64,000 nucleotides of DNA from SZAS-103 sp038316385. Its GTDB lineage: Bacteria; Pseudomonadota; Gammaproteobacteria; Xanthomonadales; Xanthomonadaceae. Positions within the stretch are counted from its first letter, which is position 1, and each line of letters begins with the position of its first letter. The position numbers and the translations under genes are program-made. The notes under the pieces were generated by a model that made no database searches, was not told the DNA's origin, and saw nothing but the letters and a program-made list of their open reading frames with translations. Below, piece after piece: positions 27,273-35,787 of the stretch. The stretch covers positions 1 to 64,000 of the forward strand of contig JBBQAN010000006.1 in assembly GCA_038316385.1 (NCBI GenBank), written 5' to 3'.

Positions 27273-29131
27273 CCGAAGAGTCTGCGCTTCCATTCGACGG
27301 CAGGACTTTCGCGCGCCGGCTGACCACAGCGCCCGGCGTGTACCGCATGTTTTCCGCCGACGATTCGGTGCTGTATGTCGGCAAGGCCGCGTCGCTGCGT
27401 CATCGGGTCGCGAGTTATTTCACGCGCAGCGTGCAGTCGGCGCGGATCGCATCGATGGTCGGGCAGATCGCGCGCATCGAAGTCATCGCCACGCGTACCG
27501 CGAGCGAGGCGCTGATCCTCGAGAACCAGCTGATCAAATCGCTCAAGCCGCGCTACAACGTGTTGTTGCGCGACGACAAGAGTTATCCGTACATGGTGTT
27601 GACTCAGGAAACCTGGCCGCGCATCGCGTTCCATCGCGGACCGCGGCGGCTGTCCGGACGTTATTTCGGTCCGTACCCCAGCGTGGGCGCGGTGCGCGAA
27701 ACCATGAATGTCATGCAGAAGTTGTTTCTGTTGCGCAGTTGCGAGGACAGCGTTTTTCGCAATCGTAGCCGGCCCTGCCTGCAACATCAGATCGGCCGAT
27801 GCAGCGCGCCGTGCGTAGGCCTGATCGAAGCGCGCCGTTACGAAGACAGCGTACGCCAGGCTGGATTGTTTCTTGAAGGGCGCAGCGATTTGCTGGCGCA
27901 GGAATTATCAACGGGCATGGAACAGGCAAGCGCAGCGCTCGCATTCGAGGAAGCTGCGCGGTTGCGCGATCTCGTTTCAGCGGTGCGCAATGTGCAGGCG
28001 CGCCAATACGTGGATGGCGAAGCAGTCGAGATGGATGTGCTCGCCTGCGAACTGTCGCAAGGCGTCGCCTGCGTGCTGTTGCTCGCATTCCGCAACGGTA
28101 TGAACCATGGCACCCGCACTTTTTTTCCCAGGCTCAACGGTGTAACTGGCGAGGACGAAGTGCTGACTGCGTTCGTTACCCAGTATTACGCGGAGCAGCG
28201 ACCACCGCGTGAGATCGTGCTCAGTCATCCGCTCGACGATCGCGAACTGCTGGAAGCTGCGCTGTCGGAGCACGCCGGGCGCAAGGTCGAGATCAAATCC
28301 GGGGTGCGCGGCGATCGTGCGCGTTATCTGGATCTTGCGCGCCGCAACGCGGCGCTCGCGCTCGCCCAGCAGATCGGCAGCAGCGCCAGCCAGCGCGCGC
28401 GTGTCGAGTCGCTACAGGAATTACTGGGCCTGAATGCACCGCCGAAGCGCATGGAATGCTTCGACATCAGCCATACAATGGGCGAGGCGACCGTGGCATC
28501 GTGCGTAGTGTTCGATGCTGAGGGCCCGGTGCGCGGGCAGTATCGGCGCTACAACATCACTGGCATCACACCCGGCGATGATTATGCGGCGATGCGGCAG
28601 GCGCTGGAGCGGCGGTTTCGCGGCGCGGAAACAGGCGATGCGTTGTTGCCCGATGTATTGCTGATCGATGGTGGACAGGGACAACTCACACAGGCGATGG
28701 ATGTGTTGGGCGAACTTGGCGTACACGGCGTCGAATTGATTGGCGTGGCGAAAGGCGCGGAACGCCGCGCAGGCGACGAAACCCTGATTCGTCCGGATGG
28801 ATCGAGCGTGCGACCAGGAGCGGAATCGCCGGCGTTGCAATTGATCCAGCAATTGCGCGACGAATCGCACCGCTTTGCAATCACCGGTCATCGTGGTCGC
28901 CGGCAGAAAGCGCGCGACACCAGCAGTCTGCAAGACATTCCCGGCATCGGGCCGCGCCGCCGCGCAAGTCTGTTGCGCCATTTCGGCGGATTGACCGGCA
29001 TCAAGAGCGCGGGCGTCGAAGACATCGCGCGGGTTGCGGGCATCGATGCCGCGCTTGCGGCGCGCATCTACGCCGCGCTGCACGGTTTCAGCGAAAGCGG
29101 TCGTCCGATGCAGCAGGATCATGCGCGATGA
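27269..29131 (+). CDS. uvrC: Excinuclease ABC subunit C
   Basis: A 620-residue nuclease of nucleotide excision repair that makes both incisions around a lesion. The N-terminal GIY-YIG domain reads GVYRMFSADDSVLYVGKA (about 23-40). A UVR segment lies near 205-240, the RNase H-like C-terminal nuclease has MECFDISHTMGEATVASCVV and LLIDGGQGQL, and two helix-hairpin-helix motifs occur at the end (DIPGIGPRRRASLLRHFGG, VAGIDAALAARIYAAL). The start overlaps the NHL gene stop; pgsA overlaps its stop. Confidence 0.96.
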   Translation: MTEESALPFDGRTFARRLTTAPGVYRMFSADDSVLYVGKAASLRHRVASYFTRSVQSARIASMVGQIARIEVIATRTASEALILENQLIKSLKPRYNVLLRDDKSYPYMVLTQETWPRIAFHRGPRRLSGRYFGPYPSVGAVRETMNVMQKLFLLRSCEDSVFRNRSRPCLQHQIGRCSAPCVGLIEARRYEDSVRQAGLFLEGRSDLLAQELSTGMEQASAALAFEEAARLRDLVSAVRNVQARQYVDGEAVEMDVLACELSQGVACVLLLAFRNGMNHGTRTFFPRLNGVTGEDEVLTAFVTQYYAEQRPPREIVLSHPLDDRELLEAALSEHAGRKVEIKSGVRGDRARYLDLARRNAALALAQQIGSSASQRARVESLQELLGLNAPPKRMECFDISHTMGEATVASCVVFDAEGPVRGQYRRYNITGITPGDDYAAMRQALERRFRGAETGDALLPDVLLIDGGQGQLTQAMDVLGELGVHGVELIGVAKGAERRAGDETLIRPDGSSVRPGAESPALQLIQQLRDESHRFAITGHRGRRQKARDTSSLQDIPGIGPRRRASLLRHFGGLTGIKSAGVEDIARVAGIDAALAARIYAALHGFSESGRPMQQDHAR

Positions 29132-29697
29132 AGCTCACGATTCCGACCATGCTCACGTTATTCCGGATTCTGCTGATTCCGGTACTGGTGCTTGTGTTCT
29201 ATCTGCCCTATTCATGGACGCATCCATGGACCAACTTTCTTGCGACGTTTGTATTCGTGCTCGGCGCACTCACGGATTGGGCGGATGGCTGGATTGCACG
29301 GCGCTTTAACCAGTTCTCCGCATTTGGCGCATTCCTCGATCCGGTCGCCGACAAGCTCGCGGTGACGGTCGCTTTGCTGTTGATCGTGGAGATTCACCAC
29401 ACGCACTGGATGACGATCCTCGCGATCATCATCATCGGCCGCGAAATCGCGATCTCAGCGTTGCGCGAATGGATGGCCGAAGTCGGTCATGGTCGCAAAA
29501 TCAAGGTCGCGTGGCTCGGAAAACTCAAGACGATCGTGCAGATGACCGCGATCAGCATGCTGCTGTACCACGAGGACATCATGGGCCTGCCGATCTTCCA
29601 CATCGGCGAAGTGCTGCTGGCCATCGCCGCCGTGCTGACGCTGATGTCTGGATACAGCTATCTCCGCGCCGCATGGCCTTCGTTGCGAGGCGAATGA
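29128..29697 (+). CDS. pgsA: CDP-diacylglycerol-glycerol-3-phosphate 3-phosphatidyltransferase
   Basis: A 189-residue inner-membrane enzyme making phosphatidylglycerophosphate. It carries the CDP-alcohol phosphotransferase signature D-G-x2-A-R-x8-G-x3-D-x3-D as DGWIARRFNQFSAFGAFLDP followed by VADK (about 52-75). Several transmembrane helices and the opening MLTLFRILLIPVLVLVFY are family-typical. The uvrC-pgsA order with 4-base overlap is widely conserved in gammaproteobacteria. Confidence 0.95.
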   Translation: MKLTIPTMLTLFRILLIPVLVLVFYLPYSWTHPWTNFLATFVFVLGALTDWADGWIARRFNQFSAFGAFLDPVADKLAVTVALLLIVEIHHTHWMTILAIIIIGREIAISALREWMAEVGHGRKIKVAWLGKLKTIVQMTAISMLLYHEDIMGLPIFHIGEVLLAIAAVLTLMSGYSYLRAAWPSLRGE

Positions 29698-29752
29698 CCG
29701 CCGACGAAACCTCGGGTGCGGCCAAGAATTGGCGTGGAAATCCGCTCGGGCG

Positions 29753-29780
29753 TTGACAGTCACGGAACGATCCGTAAAAT
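29753..29780 (+). promoter_or_regulatory. Sigma-70 promoter for tRNA-Gly
   Basis: TTGACA at 29753-29758 and TAAAAT at 29775-29780 with a 16-base spacer, placed 11 bases before the tRNA-Gly. The -35 box is the consensus. Confidence 0.75.
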
Positions 29781-29791
29781 GGCCGGTTCAC

Positions 29792-29867
<76 letters not shown>

Positions 29868-29875
29868 GTTTTACC

Positions 29876-29905
29876 AAACCTCGGTTCGCCGGGGTTTTGT
29901 TTTTC
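29876..29905 (+). terminator. Terminator between tRNA-Gly and tRNA-Cys
   Basis: AAACCTCGG-TTCG-CCGGGGTTT forms a 9-bp stem with a UUCG tetraloop, followed by TTTGTTTTT. Confidence 0.75.
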
Positions 29906-29941
29906 AAGGTTTGCGCAGCAGATTCATGCAACAACACCCGT

Positions 29942-30015
29942 GGCCGGGTGGCAGAGTGGTCATGCAGCGGCCTGCAAAGCCGCGTACGCCGGTTCGATTC
30001 CGACCTCGGCCTCCA
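29942..30015 (+). tRNA. tRNA-Cys (anticodon GCA)
   Basis: A 74-base tRNA. The acceptor GGCCGGG pairs with CTCGGCC (one G-T), with encoded T-CCA. The anticodon arm is GCGGC-CTGCAAA-GCCGC with anticodon GCA, and the T arm is CCGGTTCGATTCCGA-like. Confidence 0.95.
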
Positions 30016-30048
30016 AATAGCAATCTGAAACTATCCAAAGATGTCCTC

Positions 30049-30075
30049 AAACCCGCATGGCAGCGGGTTTTTTTT
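30049..30075 (+). terminator. Terminator after tRNA-Cys
   Basis: Stem AAACCCGC/GCGGGTTT with a six-base loop (ATGGCA) and eight T in a row. Confidence 0.85.
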
Positions 30076-30160
30076 GCGTCATTGGAATCTGTTTAGGTGC
30101 CGCATCGCGCCATGTAATCCAGTCGGCATTGGACGTGTTGCAGTCATGCCGTCGCCAAAA

Positions 30161-30379
30161 TCATTTGGGAGGGATCAGTCCGCTGGAATCGAGCATGTTG
30201 TTGACCCGCTTGCGGACGTATTCCAGATCGTGTGGCGCCGCGCTGTCTTCGATTGCGTCCGACAGGCCGGTGAACGCCATCCAGAAGTCGTCTTGATCTT
30301 CGGTGTCTTTCAACAGCATCGGCAGCTCGGCTTCCAGTTCGTCGAGAATGGTGTCCAGTTCGCTACGACTTTTTGCCAC
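30161..30379 (-). CDS. Small acidic conserved-type hypothetical protein
   Basis: A 72-residue soluble acidic protein, MAKSRSELDTILDELEAELP at the start and a C-terminal helical segment YVRKRVNNMLDSSGLIPPK. It starts with GTG and has a convincing AGAGGTG ribosome binding site. It has no signal peptide or membrane segment, and I do not recognise a family. It lies alone between tRNA-Cys and tRNA-Leu on the opposite strand. Predicted all-helical; function unknown. Confidence 0.65.
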   Translation of the reverse strand: MAKSRSELDTILDELEAELPMLLKDTEDQDDFWMAFTGLSDAIEDSAAPHDLEYVRKRVNNMLDSSGLIPPK

Positions 30380-30532
30380 GGTACACCTCTGTCAAACGAT
30401 CCCCAGCACCAAGCATAGCGAAATCGGTGTTCGGATGTTCCTAAGCCGATTTCCTGGCCGGGCCTTCAATCGGGATGCTGTTTTTCGCGCGCGGCTTTCA
30501 CTACGGCTGAGCTTGCGGCACCATGCCCGCAC

Positions 30533-30619
30533 GCCCGGGTGGCGAAACTGGTAGACGCAAGGGACTTAAAATCCCTCGATCGCAAGGTCATGCGGGTTCG
30601 ACTCCCGCCCCGGGCACCA
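30533..30619 (+). tRNA. tRNA-Leu (anticodon TAA)
   Basis: An 87-base class II tRNA with long variable arm. The acceptor GCCCGGG pairs with CCCGGGC, and A-CCA is encoded. The anticodon arm is AGGGA-CTTAAAA-TCCCT with anticodon TAA, and the T arm is GCGGGTTCGACTCCCGC. Confidence 0.96.
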
Positions 30620-30624
30620 CAATG

Positions 30625-30655
30625 AAAAACGCCCCGGGAAGTCCCGAGGCGTTTC
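30625..30655. terminator. Bidirectional terminator between tRNA-Leu and the EXORDIUM-like gene
   Basis: AAAACGCCCCGGGA / TCCCGAGGCGTTT forms a long stem with one mismatch, with A-rich and T-rich flanks. It sits 6 bases after tRNA-Leu and about 50 bases after the end of the convergent minus-strand gene, so it can serve both. Confidence 0.65.
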
Positions 30656-30702
30656 CATTCGTTCGCTGCAGGGCGCGCAATGGCCCATGGAACTCTGCCC
30701 AT

Positions 30703-31827
30703 TTATTGCAGGCAAGCCTTCTGGCCGCTGCCGTTCGCGTAGCCTGTGCCCGCCGTGAAGGCAGCGTTGGACCATTCCATCTGGAGCTTCCACTGCTTGC
30801 CCCCGAGCGATACGTCGTTGTGGAACGACCATGCGCATTTGTCGCCATTCTCGGCACCGCCAGAATCGAACCAGCCGGCGCCGCGCGGGTCGGTGATCGT
30901 TTCGGATAATTCGTGCGTAGTGACATTTGCGAGAGCAGCCAGACCTTCGGATTCGCTGGTGACATCGCTGACCGGATTGCATCCGGCGATGCCGGTGATG
31001 TTCGGCATGTACGCGACCTGGATTGGCGCGCCGTTCGAACACGCGCCCCAGCTATGCCACGCGCAATAGCTCACGTGTCCGGCGCCGGTCGAGGTGTAGA
31101 TGAAATAGACGGCGTTCGGATCGGGCGCGTTGCCGGTGATCTTGCAGGCCTCCGACACTGCTCCGGAGGTGCTAAGTGCCTTGCTGGGCGGCGAAGTCGC
31201 ATCGATCGTATGGCCCAGGTAAGTCGAAGTCCTGGTCACGTTGCCGTTGGTTGTGCCGGAGTACTCGGTGGAATCGCCGGCCATGCCGCTGCCACCCCAT
31301 CCACCTAACAAGCTGTCGATGCCGGAGATGATGTCGCCCGGGTTGCCCCAGGAACCCCAGAAGATCGCCATTGTCTTGTTGGTGACCAGCACGTTGCCTC
31401 CATGAAGCGTCATGTTGGCGCTGCCGCCACCGCCCCCACCGCCGTGCGCCTGCACCGAATTCGCACGGGCCGCAGCGCGGTTGCGCATGATGATCTGCGG
31501 CGCATCCCGCGAAACGTAGAGATCCTCGACTGAGGCGGCCAGGTCGCCGTGCACCCTGTTGCCTTCCGCGTCGGTAATGTACAGAGGTGCGCGCGCGTCA
31601 ATGCGATGCCCGACAACGTCTTCTGGATCGTTCAACGTGGCGATGACGCGGCCATCGCGGAACAGCCGCACCTTGCCATCGCCATTCGCTACCAGCCGGT
31701 CGCCTGCGCGCAGCTGACTGCCTTCGGTGCTCTGTGAGACGAAGTGGGTCGCGCCGGTCGGGGCCGCAATGGCACCCATCGCGCACACGCTTGCAACAAC
31801 TGCTGCCAGCAATTTGAGTCGGTTCAT
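30703..31827 (-). CDS. Secreted EXORDIUM-like (phosphate-induced protein 1-like) protein
   Basis: Predicted secreted protein of 374 residues (376 if the upstream ATG at 31833 is used). The signal peptide is residues 1-22 (MNRLKLLAAVVASVCAMGAI), and a polyglycine linker lies near 129-135. Then comes a domain with LHGGNVLVTNKTMAIFWGSW, DPNAVYFIYTSTGAGHVSYC and ANVTTHELSETITDPRGAGW. The His-Glu pair in THELSE followed by TDP, and the layout, resemble the EXORDIUM/phosphate-induced protein 1 family of plants and some bacteria; HExxx may bind metal. An AGGAG site lies just upstream. No operon partner; role unknown. Confidence 0.65.
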   Translation of the reverse strand: MNRLKLLAAVVASVCAMGAIAAPTGATHFVSQSTEGSQLRAGDRLVANGDGKVRLFRDGRVIATLNDPEDVVGHRIDARAPLYITDAEGNRVHGDLAASVEDLYVSRDAPQIIMRNRAAARANSVQAHGGGGGGGSANMTLHGGNVLVTNKTMAIFWGSWGNPGDIISGIDSLLGGWGGSGMAGDSTEYSGTTNGNVTRTSTYLGHTIDATSPPSKALSTSGAVSEACKITGNAPDPNAVYFIYTSTGAGHVSYCAWHSWGACSNGAPIQVAYMPNITGIAGCNPVSDVTSESEGLAALANVTTHELSETITDPRGAGWFDSGGAENGDKCAWSFHNDVSLGGKQWKLQMEWSNAAFTAGTGYANGSGQKACLQ

Positions 31828-31833
31828 GGGCAT

Positions 31834-32498
31834 GCTCTCCTGGATGGAACGGATGGTCGGACATCACGTTGGTGTAATTGATCTCAAGAGCGGCGAGGTT
31901 TCGGGTTTCCACTGACATCCCGCACCCAGTACCGCAGGTATGTGGTGGATTCTTGCAAGACGATTCGCGACCTTCTCCCCAGAGTCCCGGAGGACTCTAC
32001 ACGCTCTAGCTAGAGAGTCATGTGGCGATGCAACAAGTGAGATGGGCTTGTCGCTTCAGGTGCATTGGCCGATGCCGTCATCCAACCCGCATCGTAGATT
32101 TACCTGCGGCCACGCCGGACACGCGCGCGGTTCTTTCTAAAGACGGTGACGTCCTCTTGGGCAACCTGCCAACACATGGTTACCCGTAAGGCGGCGGGCG
32201 TGGTGTTGATTAATCTTGCAAGACGGGCAGGCCGCCCGGCTCCGATCCATTGCGCCATGTTGCCGTCGGCATCTGGAATTCTTCAATACATTCACGCGCG
32301 TGAGTCCCTGCAAATAACAGGGCGGGAACAGGAACCCACTTGCCAGCCGACAACGGACAGCCCAAAGTCTGCCGACTCGCGCGGATTGCCGTCCGATCGG
32401 CACGATGTGGGGGTATCCGGGGTATATCCGTCGTGCACGTAGGCAAGACGTAGATACTGCAACGCCTGTGGCGTGGCTTTTAATGCCCGCCCGGCACC
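31834..32498. other. 665-base intergenic region with inverted repeats, no gene recognised
   Basis: No reading frame here has a family motif, a good ribosome binding site and sensible codon use together. Visible structure: AGAGTCC-CGGA-GGACTCT (31981-31998), a perfect palindrome CTCTAGCTAGAG (32004-32015) right after it, and a CGGGC...GCCCG hairpin near 32223-32237. It separates the divergently read EXORDIUM-like gene and the FMN oxidoreductase gene, so both promoters should be here. Confidence 0.55.
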
Positions 32499-34154
32499 AT
32501 GATGCAATGGGATTCCGCGATGCGCTTCTTGCCGGCCAGGTTGTGGGGATTCGGGTTGTGCGTGGTGTTGTTCGCGCTGTCGTGTGCGGCGATGCTGCGG
32601 GATCTGGCCTGGATCTGGGGCGCGTCGATTTTCGGCGTTCTGGTCGCTGTCGGTGTCTACGATCTGGTGCAACGCCGTCATGCGGTGAGTCGCAATTATC
32701 CGGTGCTCGCGCAGTTCCGCTATTTCCTCGAGTCGATCGGTCCGGAAATCAGGCAATACTTCATTGAGCGCGACACCGAGGAAAATCCGTTCTCGCGTCT
32801 GCAACGGTCGATCGTGTATCAACGCGCTAAGGGCGAACGCGACACGCGGCCGTTCGGTTCGCAGCTCGATGTCTATGCGCACGATTACGAGTGGATCAAT
32901 CATTCGATGCGACCGACCGAGATCGCATCGCACGATTTCCGCATCGTGATCGGACCCGATTGCGCGCAGCCGTATTCGGCGAGCGTGTTCAACATCTCGG
33001 CGATGAGCTTCGGTTCGCTGTCCGGCAATGCGATCCGCGCGCTGAACTCCGGCGCGAAGATGGGCAACTTCTATCACGACACCGGCGAAGGTTCGATCTC
33101 GCGCCACCATCGCGCTAACGGCGGCGACCTGACTTGGGAGGTCGCGTCCGGCTATTTCGGTTGCCGCAATGCGGATGGAACCTTCAGTGAAGAAAAATTC
33201 ATCGAAGCGGCGCGCGACCCGCAGGTGAAGATGATCGAGATCAAGCTCTCGCAAGGTGCGAAGCCCGGACATGGCGGCGTGCTACCGGCGGCGAAGGTAT
33301 CGGCCGAAATCGCCGAAGCGCGCGGCGTTCCGCAAGGCGTGGATTGCATTTCGCCGGCGCAACACAGCGCGTTCTCAACGCCGGTCGGTCTGCTGCAATT
33401 CGTCGCGCGATTGCGCGAACTCTCCGGTGGCAAGCCGACCGGATTCAAGCTGGCGATCGGGCATCCGTGGGAATGGTTCGGCATCGCCAAGGCGATGCAA
33501 CAAACCGGCCTCCTTCCCGACTTCATCGTCGTCGATGGCGGCGAGGGCGGCACTGGCGCTGCGCCGATGGAATTCATCGATCACGTTGGCGTGCCGCTGC
33601 GCGAGGCTTTATTGCTCGTGCACAACACCCTCGTCGGACTGAACCTGCGCGGCCGCATCCGCATCGGCGCAGCAGGCAAGATCACCAGCGCGTACGAACT
33701 CGCGCGGATCATCGCGCTGGGCGCCGACTGGGGCAATGCTGCGCGTGGCTTCATGTTCGCGATTGGTTGCATCCAGTCGCAGAACTGCCACACCGATCGC
33801 TGTCCGACCGGCGTTGCGACGCAAGATCCATCGCGACAAAAGGCACTGGACGTCGACACCAAGGCGATGCGCGTGTTCCGCTTCCACGAAAACACCCTGC
33901 GCGCATTGAAGGAATTGCTTGCGGCTGCCGGCTTGAACCATCCGCAAGAACTTGGCCCCGAACACATCATCAGCCGCGTTTCACCCACCGAAGTACGTTC
34001 GCTTGCATCGCTCTACAAGTTCCTGGAGCCGGGGGCATTACTGGCGGGAACACCGCGCCATGCTGTATTCGAGGACTTCTGGGACGAGGCTAGCGCCGAA
34101 GCGTTTGCTCCGCCGAGCAGCCTCGTCGAATTGCGCAACAGCAAAATGCGCTAG
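32499..34154 (+). CDS. Membrane-anchored FMN-binding glutamate-synthase-like oxidoreductase
   Basis: A 551-residue protein. Two N-terminal hydrophobic helices (about 11-32 and 38-56) are followed by a GltB-type FMN-binding barrel: FNISAMSFGSLSGNAIRALN, QGAKPGHGGVLPAAKVS, VVDGGEGGTGAAPMEF and CIQSQNCHTDRCPTGVA, the last giving three Cys for a 3Fe-4S cluster. It lacks the glutaminase domain of full glutamate synthase, so it does not use glutamine alone. Stand-alone members of this family are widespread but uncharacterised. Alternative starts at 32502 or 32520 change only the N-terminus. Confidence 0.87.
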   Translation: MMQWDSAMRFLPARLWGFGLCVVLFALSCAAMLRDLAWIWGASIFGVLVAVGVYDLVQRRHAVSRNYPVLAQFRYFLESIGPEIRQYFIERDTEENPFSRLQRSIVYQRAKGERDTRPFGSQLDVYAHDYEWINHSMRPTEIASHDFRIVIGPDCAQPYSASVFNISAMSFGSLSGNAIRALNSGAKMGNFYHDTGEGSISRHHRANGGDLTWEVASGYFGCRNADGTFSEEKFIEAARDPQVKMIEIKLSQGAKPGHGGVLPAAKVSAEIAEARGVPQGVDCISPAQHSAFSTPVGLLQFVARLRELSGGKPTGFKLAIGHPWEWFGIAKAMQQTGLLPDFIVVDGGEGGTGAAPMEFIDHVGVPLREALLLVHNTLVGLNLRGRIRIGAAGKITSAYELARIIALGADWGNAARGFMFAIGCIQSQNCHTDRCPTGVATQDPSRQKALDVDTKAMRVFRFHENTLRALKELLAAAGLNHPQELGPEHIISRVSPTEVRSLASLYKFLEPGALLAGTPRHAVFEDFWDEASAEAFAPPSSLVELRNSKMR

Positions 34155-34235
34155 GCTGGCTCCGGGCTTGCGGATTGTCCCGGCGTTCAACCAACCGCAT
34201 CATTCGTTCGAGCGCGGTGTGGTATTAATTATGGG

Positions 34236-34971
34236 ATGATTGATCTGCATTGCCACATGCTGCCTGGCATCGAAGATGGCGCGCCGGTCGCGCGGTCGCC
34301 GTCGCGGTGGCTCGGCCGCCGACGGTATTACCCACGTCGCTGCACGCGGCATATCTACTCAGGACTGTACGAGAACGATCGTGACGGCATCCTCGCTGCA
34401 ATCCGCAGCGTTCCGCGAGGTGCTGGTAAAAGAGGACATCGCGTTAACGCTGGCCGTCGGCGCCGATACGCATCTCACTCCGGATCTGCTGGCGGGAATC
34501 CATGCGCGACGCATTCGTAGAATCGACGACACGCGTTGTCTCTATGTTCAAGCCGCCGCACCATGTCGCGCCGCCGCGGCTCGTGGAATCGGTGTTCAAT
34601 CTCATGGTCGACGGCATCGTGCCTGTATTGACCCTTCCGGAACGGTTGTCGTGGATCGACACGCATTACGAAGTATTCGGCTGCCCGGTGCATGGCGGCG
34701 CGCTGATGCAGATCAGGCTGGCAGTCTGACCGATCGTTTCGGGCGCAATTGCAAATACTGGGCTGAGCGCATGCTCAATGAGGGGCTGGCGCATCTGCTC
34801 GCCACCGACGCGCATCACATTGACAAGCGACCGCCCTTGCTCACAGAGGCTCGCGAGGCTGCAGCAAAGCGGGTTGGTGATGCCGAAACGGTCCATCAGG
34901 TGCTCACCAAGCGCGTGGAAACCTCGACAATCTGGCATCCGGCGAGCTTCCAGAGCTTCCAGCAGGTATGA
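34236..34971 (+). pseudogene. Decayed PHP-type tyrosine phosphatase (CpsB/YwqE-like)
   Basis: Pieces of one PHP-fold phosphatase occur in all three plus-strand frames in correct order: MIDLHCHMLPGIEDGA (34236), ADGITHVAA (about 34318), IYSGLYENDRDGILAAI (about 34350), VKEDIALTLAVGADTHLTPD (about 34428), FKPPHHVAPPRLVESVFNLM through ALMQI (34544-34710), and RFGRNCKYWAERMLNEGLAH with LLATDAHHIDKRPPLL to the end. At least four frame changes are needed to join them, so the gene is broken. Intact relatives dephosphorylate Wzc/EpsB-type kinases, and this remnant sits directly before such a kinase operon. Confidence 0.85.
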
Positions 34972-35040
34972 TGGCGGGTTCCAAGCAGAAGGTTTCTGGC
35001 AACGCCTGTTCAAAACCGGCTGATATTCAAGGAATGGCTC

Positions 35041-35763
35041 ATGCGATTCGCATCATGTTCGATCCGGCTCGCCGCACTGGTAGCTTGTTTGCTGTTTGCA
35101 GCTTGTGCAAGCCAGCTTGTACTTACGCCGGGCAGCAGCCATGTGGTGGTTAGTGCAAATGGGCTTCCTGCACCCGACATCATTGCCACTTATGAAAGAG
35201 CTTCCGAATATCGTATCGGTCCTCTTGATCTGCTCACCATCGCGGTCTTGGGAATTGCCGAACTCAGCGAGGATGTGCGCGTGAACTCCGGGGGAGACAT
35301 CTCATTGCCGTTGATTGGTATCGTGCATGCTGGCGGCAAGACTGTTGAGGAACTCCAACACAACATCGCTAGTAAGCTTATCGATGGTTATCTGCAAGCG
35401 CCACAAGTCAGTGTCTTCATCAAGGAATACACTAGCCAGCGCGTCACCGTTGAGGGCGCGGTATTGAAACCCGGTGTCTTCCCGCTGACGGGCTCTACGA
35501 CATTGCTACAGGCGATTGCCGGTTCGGGTGGATTGGCGGAGTTGGCAGATACCCGCGGCGTCGTGATATTCCGTGTCATCAAGGGCCAGAAAATGGCTGC
35601 GGTCTTCGATCTTGATGCAATACGCCATGGTGCAGCCGACGATCCAAGGGTTTACGGTGATGACATTGTTGTAGTCGAGATCTCCGGATCGAAAAGCAAA
35701 TTGCATACCTTTATTCAGGCCTCGCCAGTCCTTTATTTATTCCGCACCGCCACCGGGCTTTAG
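35041..35763 (+). CDS. Polysaccharide export lipoprotein (Wza/GumB-like)
   Basis: A 240-residue outer-membrane polysaccharide export protein. The signal peptide ends in lipobox FAAC (Cys about 22). A polysaccharide export domain opens with YRIGPLDLLTIAVLGIAELS and INSGGDISLPLIG-like text, then a SLBB-type repeat VTVEGAVLKPGVFPLTG. It is shorter than E. coli Wza (379), in the GumB size class, so it may need another protein to complete the outer-membrane channel. AAGGAAT lies 8 bases before the start. The Wzc-like gene follows after 24 bases. Confidence 0.9.
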   Translation: MRFASCSIRLAALVACLLFAACASQLVLTPGSSHVVVSANGLPAPDIIATYERASEYRIGPLDLLTIAVLGIAELSEDVRVNSGGDISLPLIGIVHAGGKTVEELQHNIASKLIDGYLQAPQVSVFIKEYTSQRVTVEGAVLKPGVFPLTGSTTLLQAIAGSGGLAELADTRGVVIFRVIKGQKMAAVFDLDAIRHGAADDPRVYGDDIVVVEISGSKSKLHTFIQASPVLYLFRTATGL

Positions 35764-35787
35764 TGCTTCACGCATCCAGGAAGATCA

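Noticed and set aside
32292..33272. A 326-residue minus-strand frame overlapping the FMN oxidoreductase
   Set aside because: No motif, and it opposes conserved glutamate-synthase blocks on the plus strand.
34968..35153. A short frame MAGSKQKVSGNACSK... overlapping the start of the Wza-like gene
   Set aside because: It shares the region with the Wza-like signal peptide, has no own ribosome binding site, and is not family-like.
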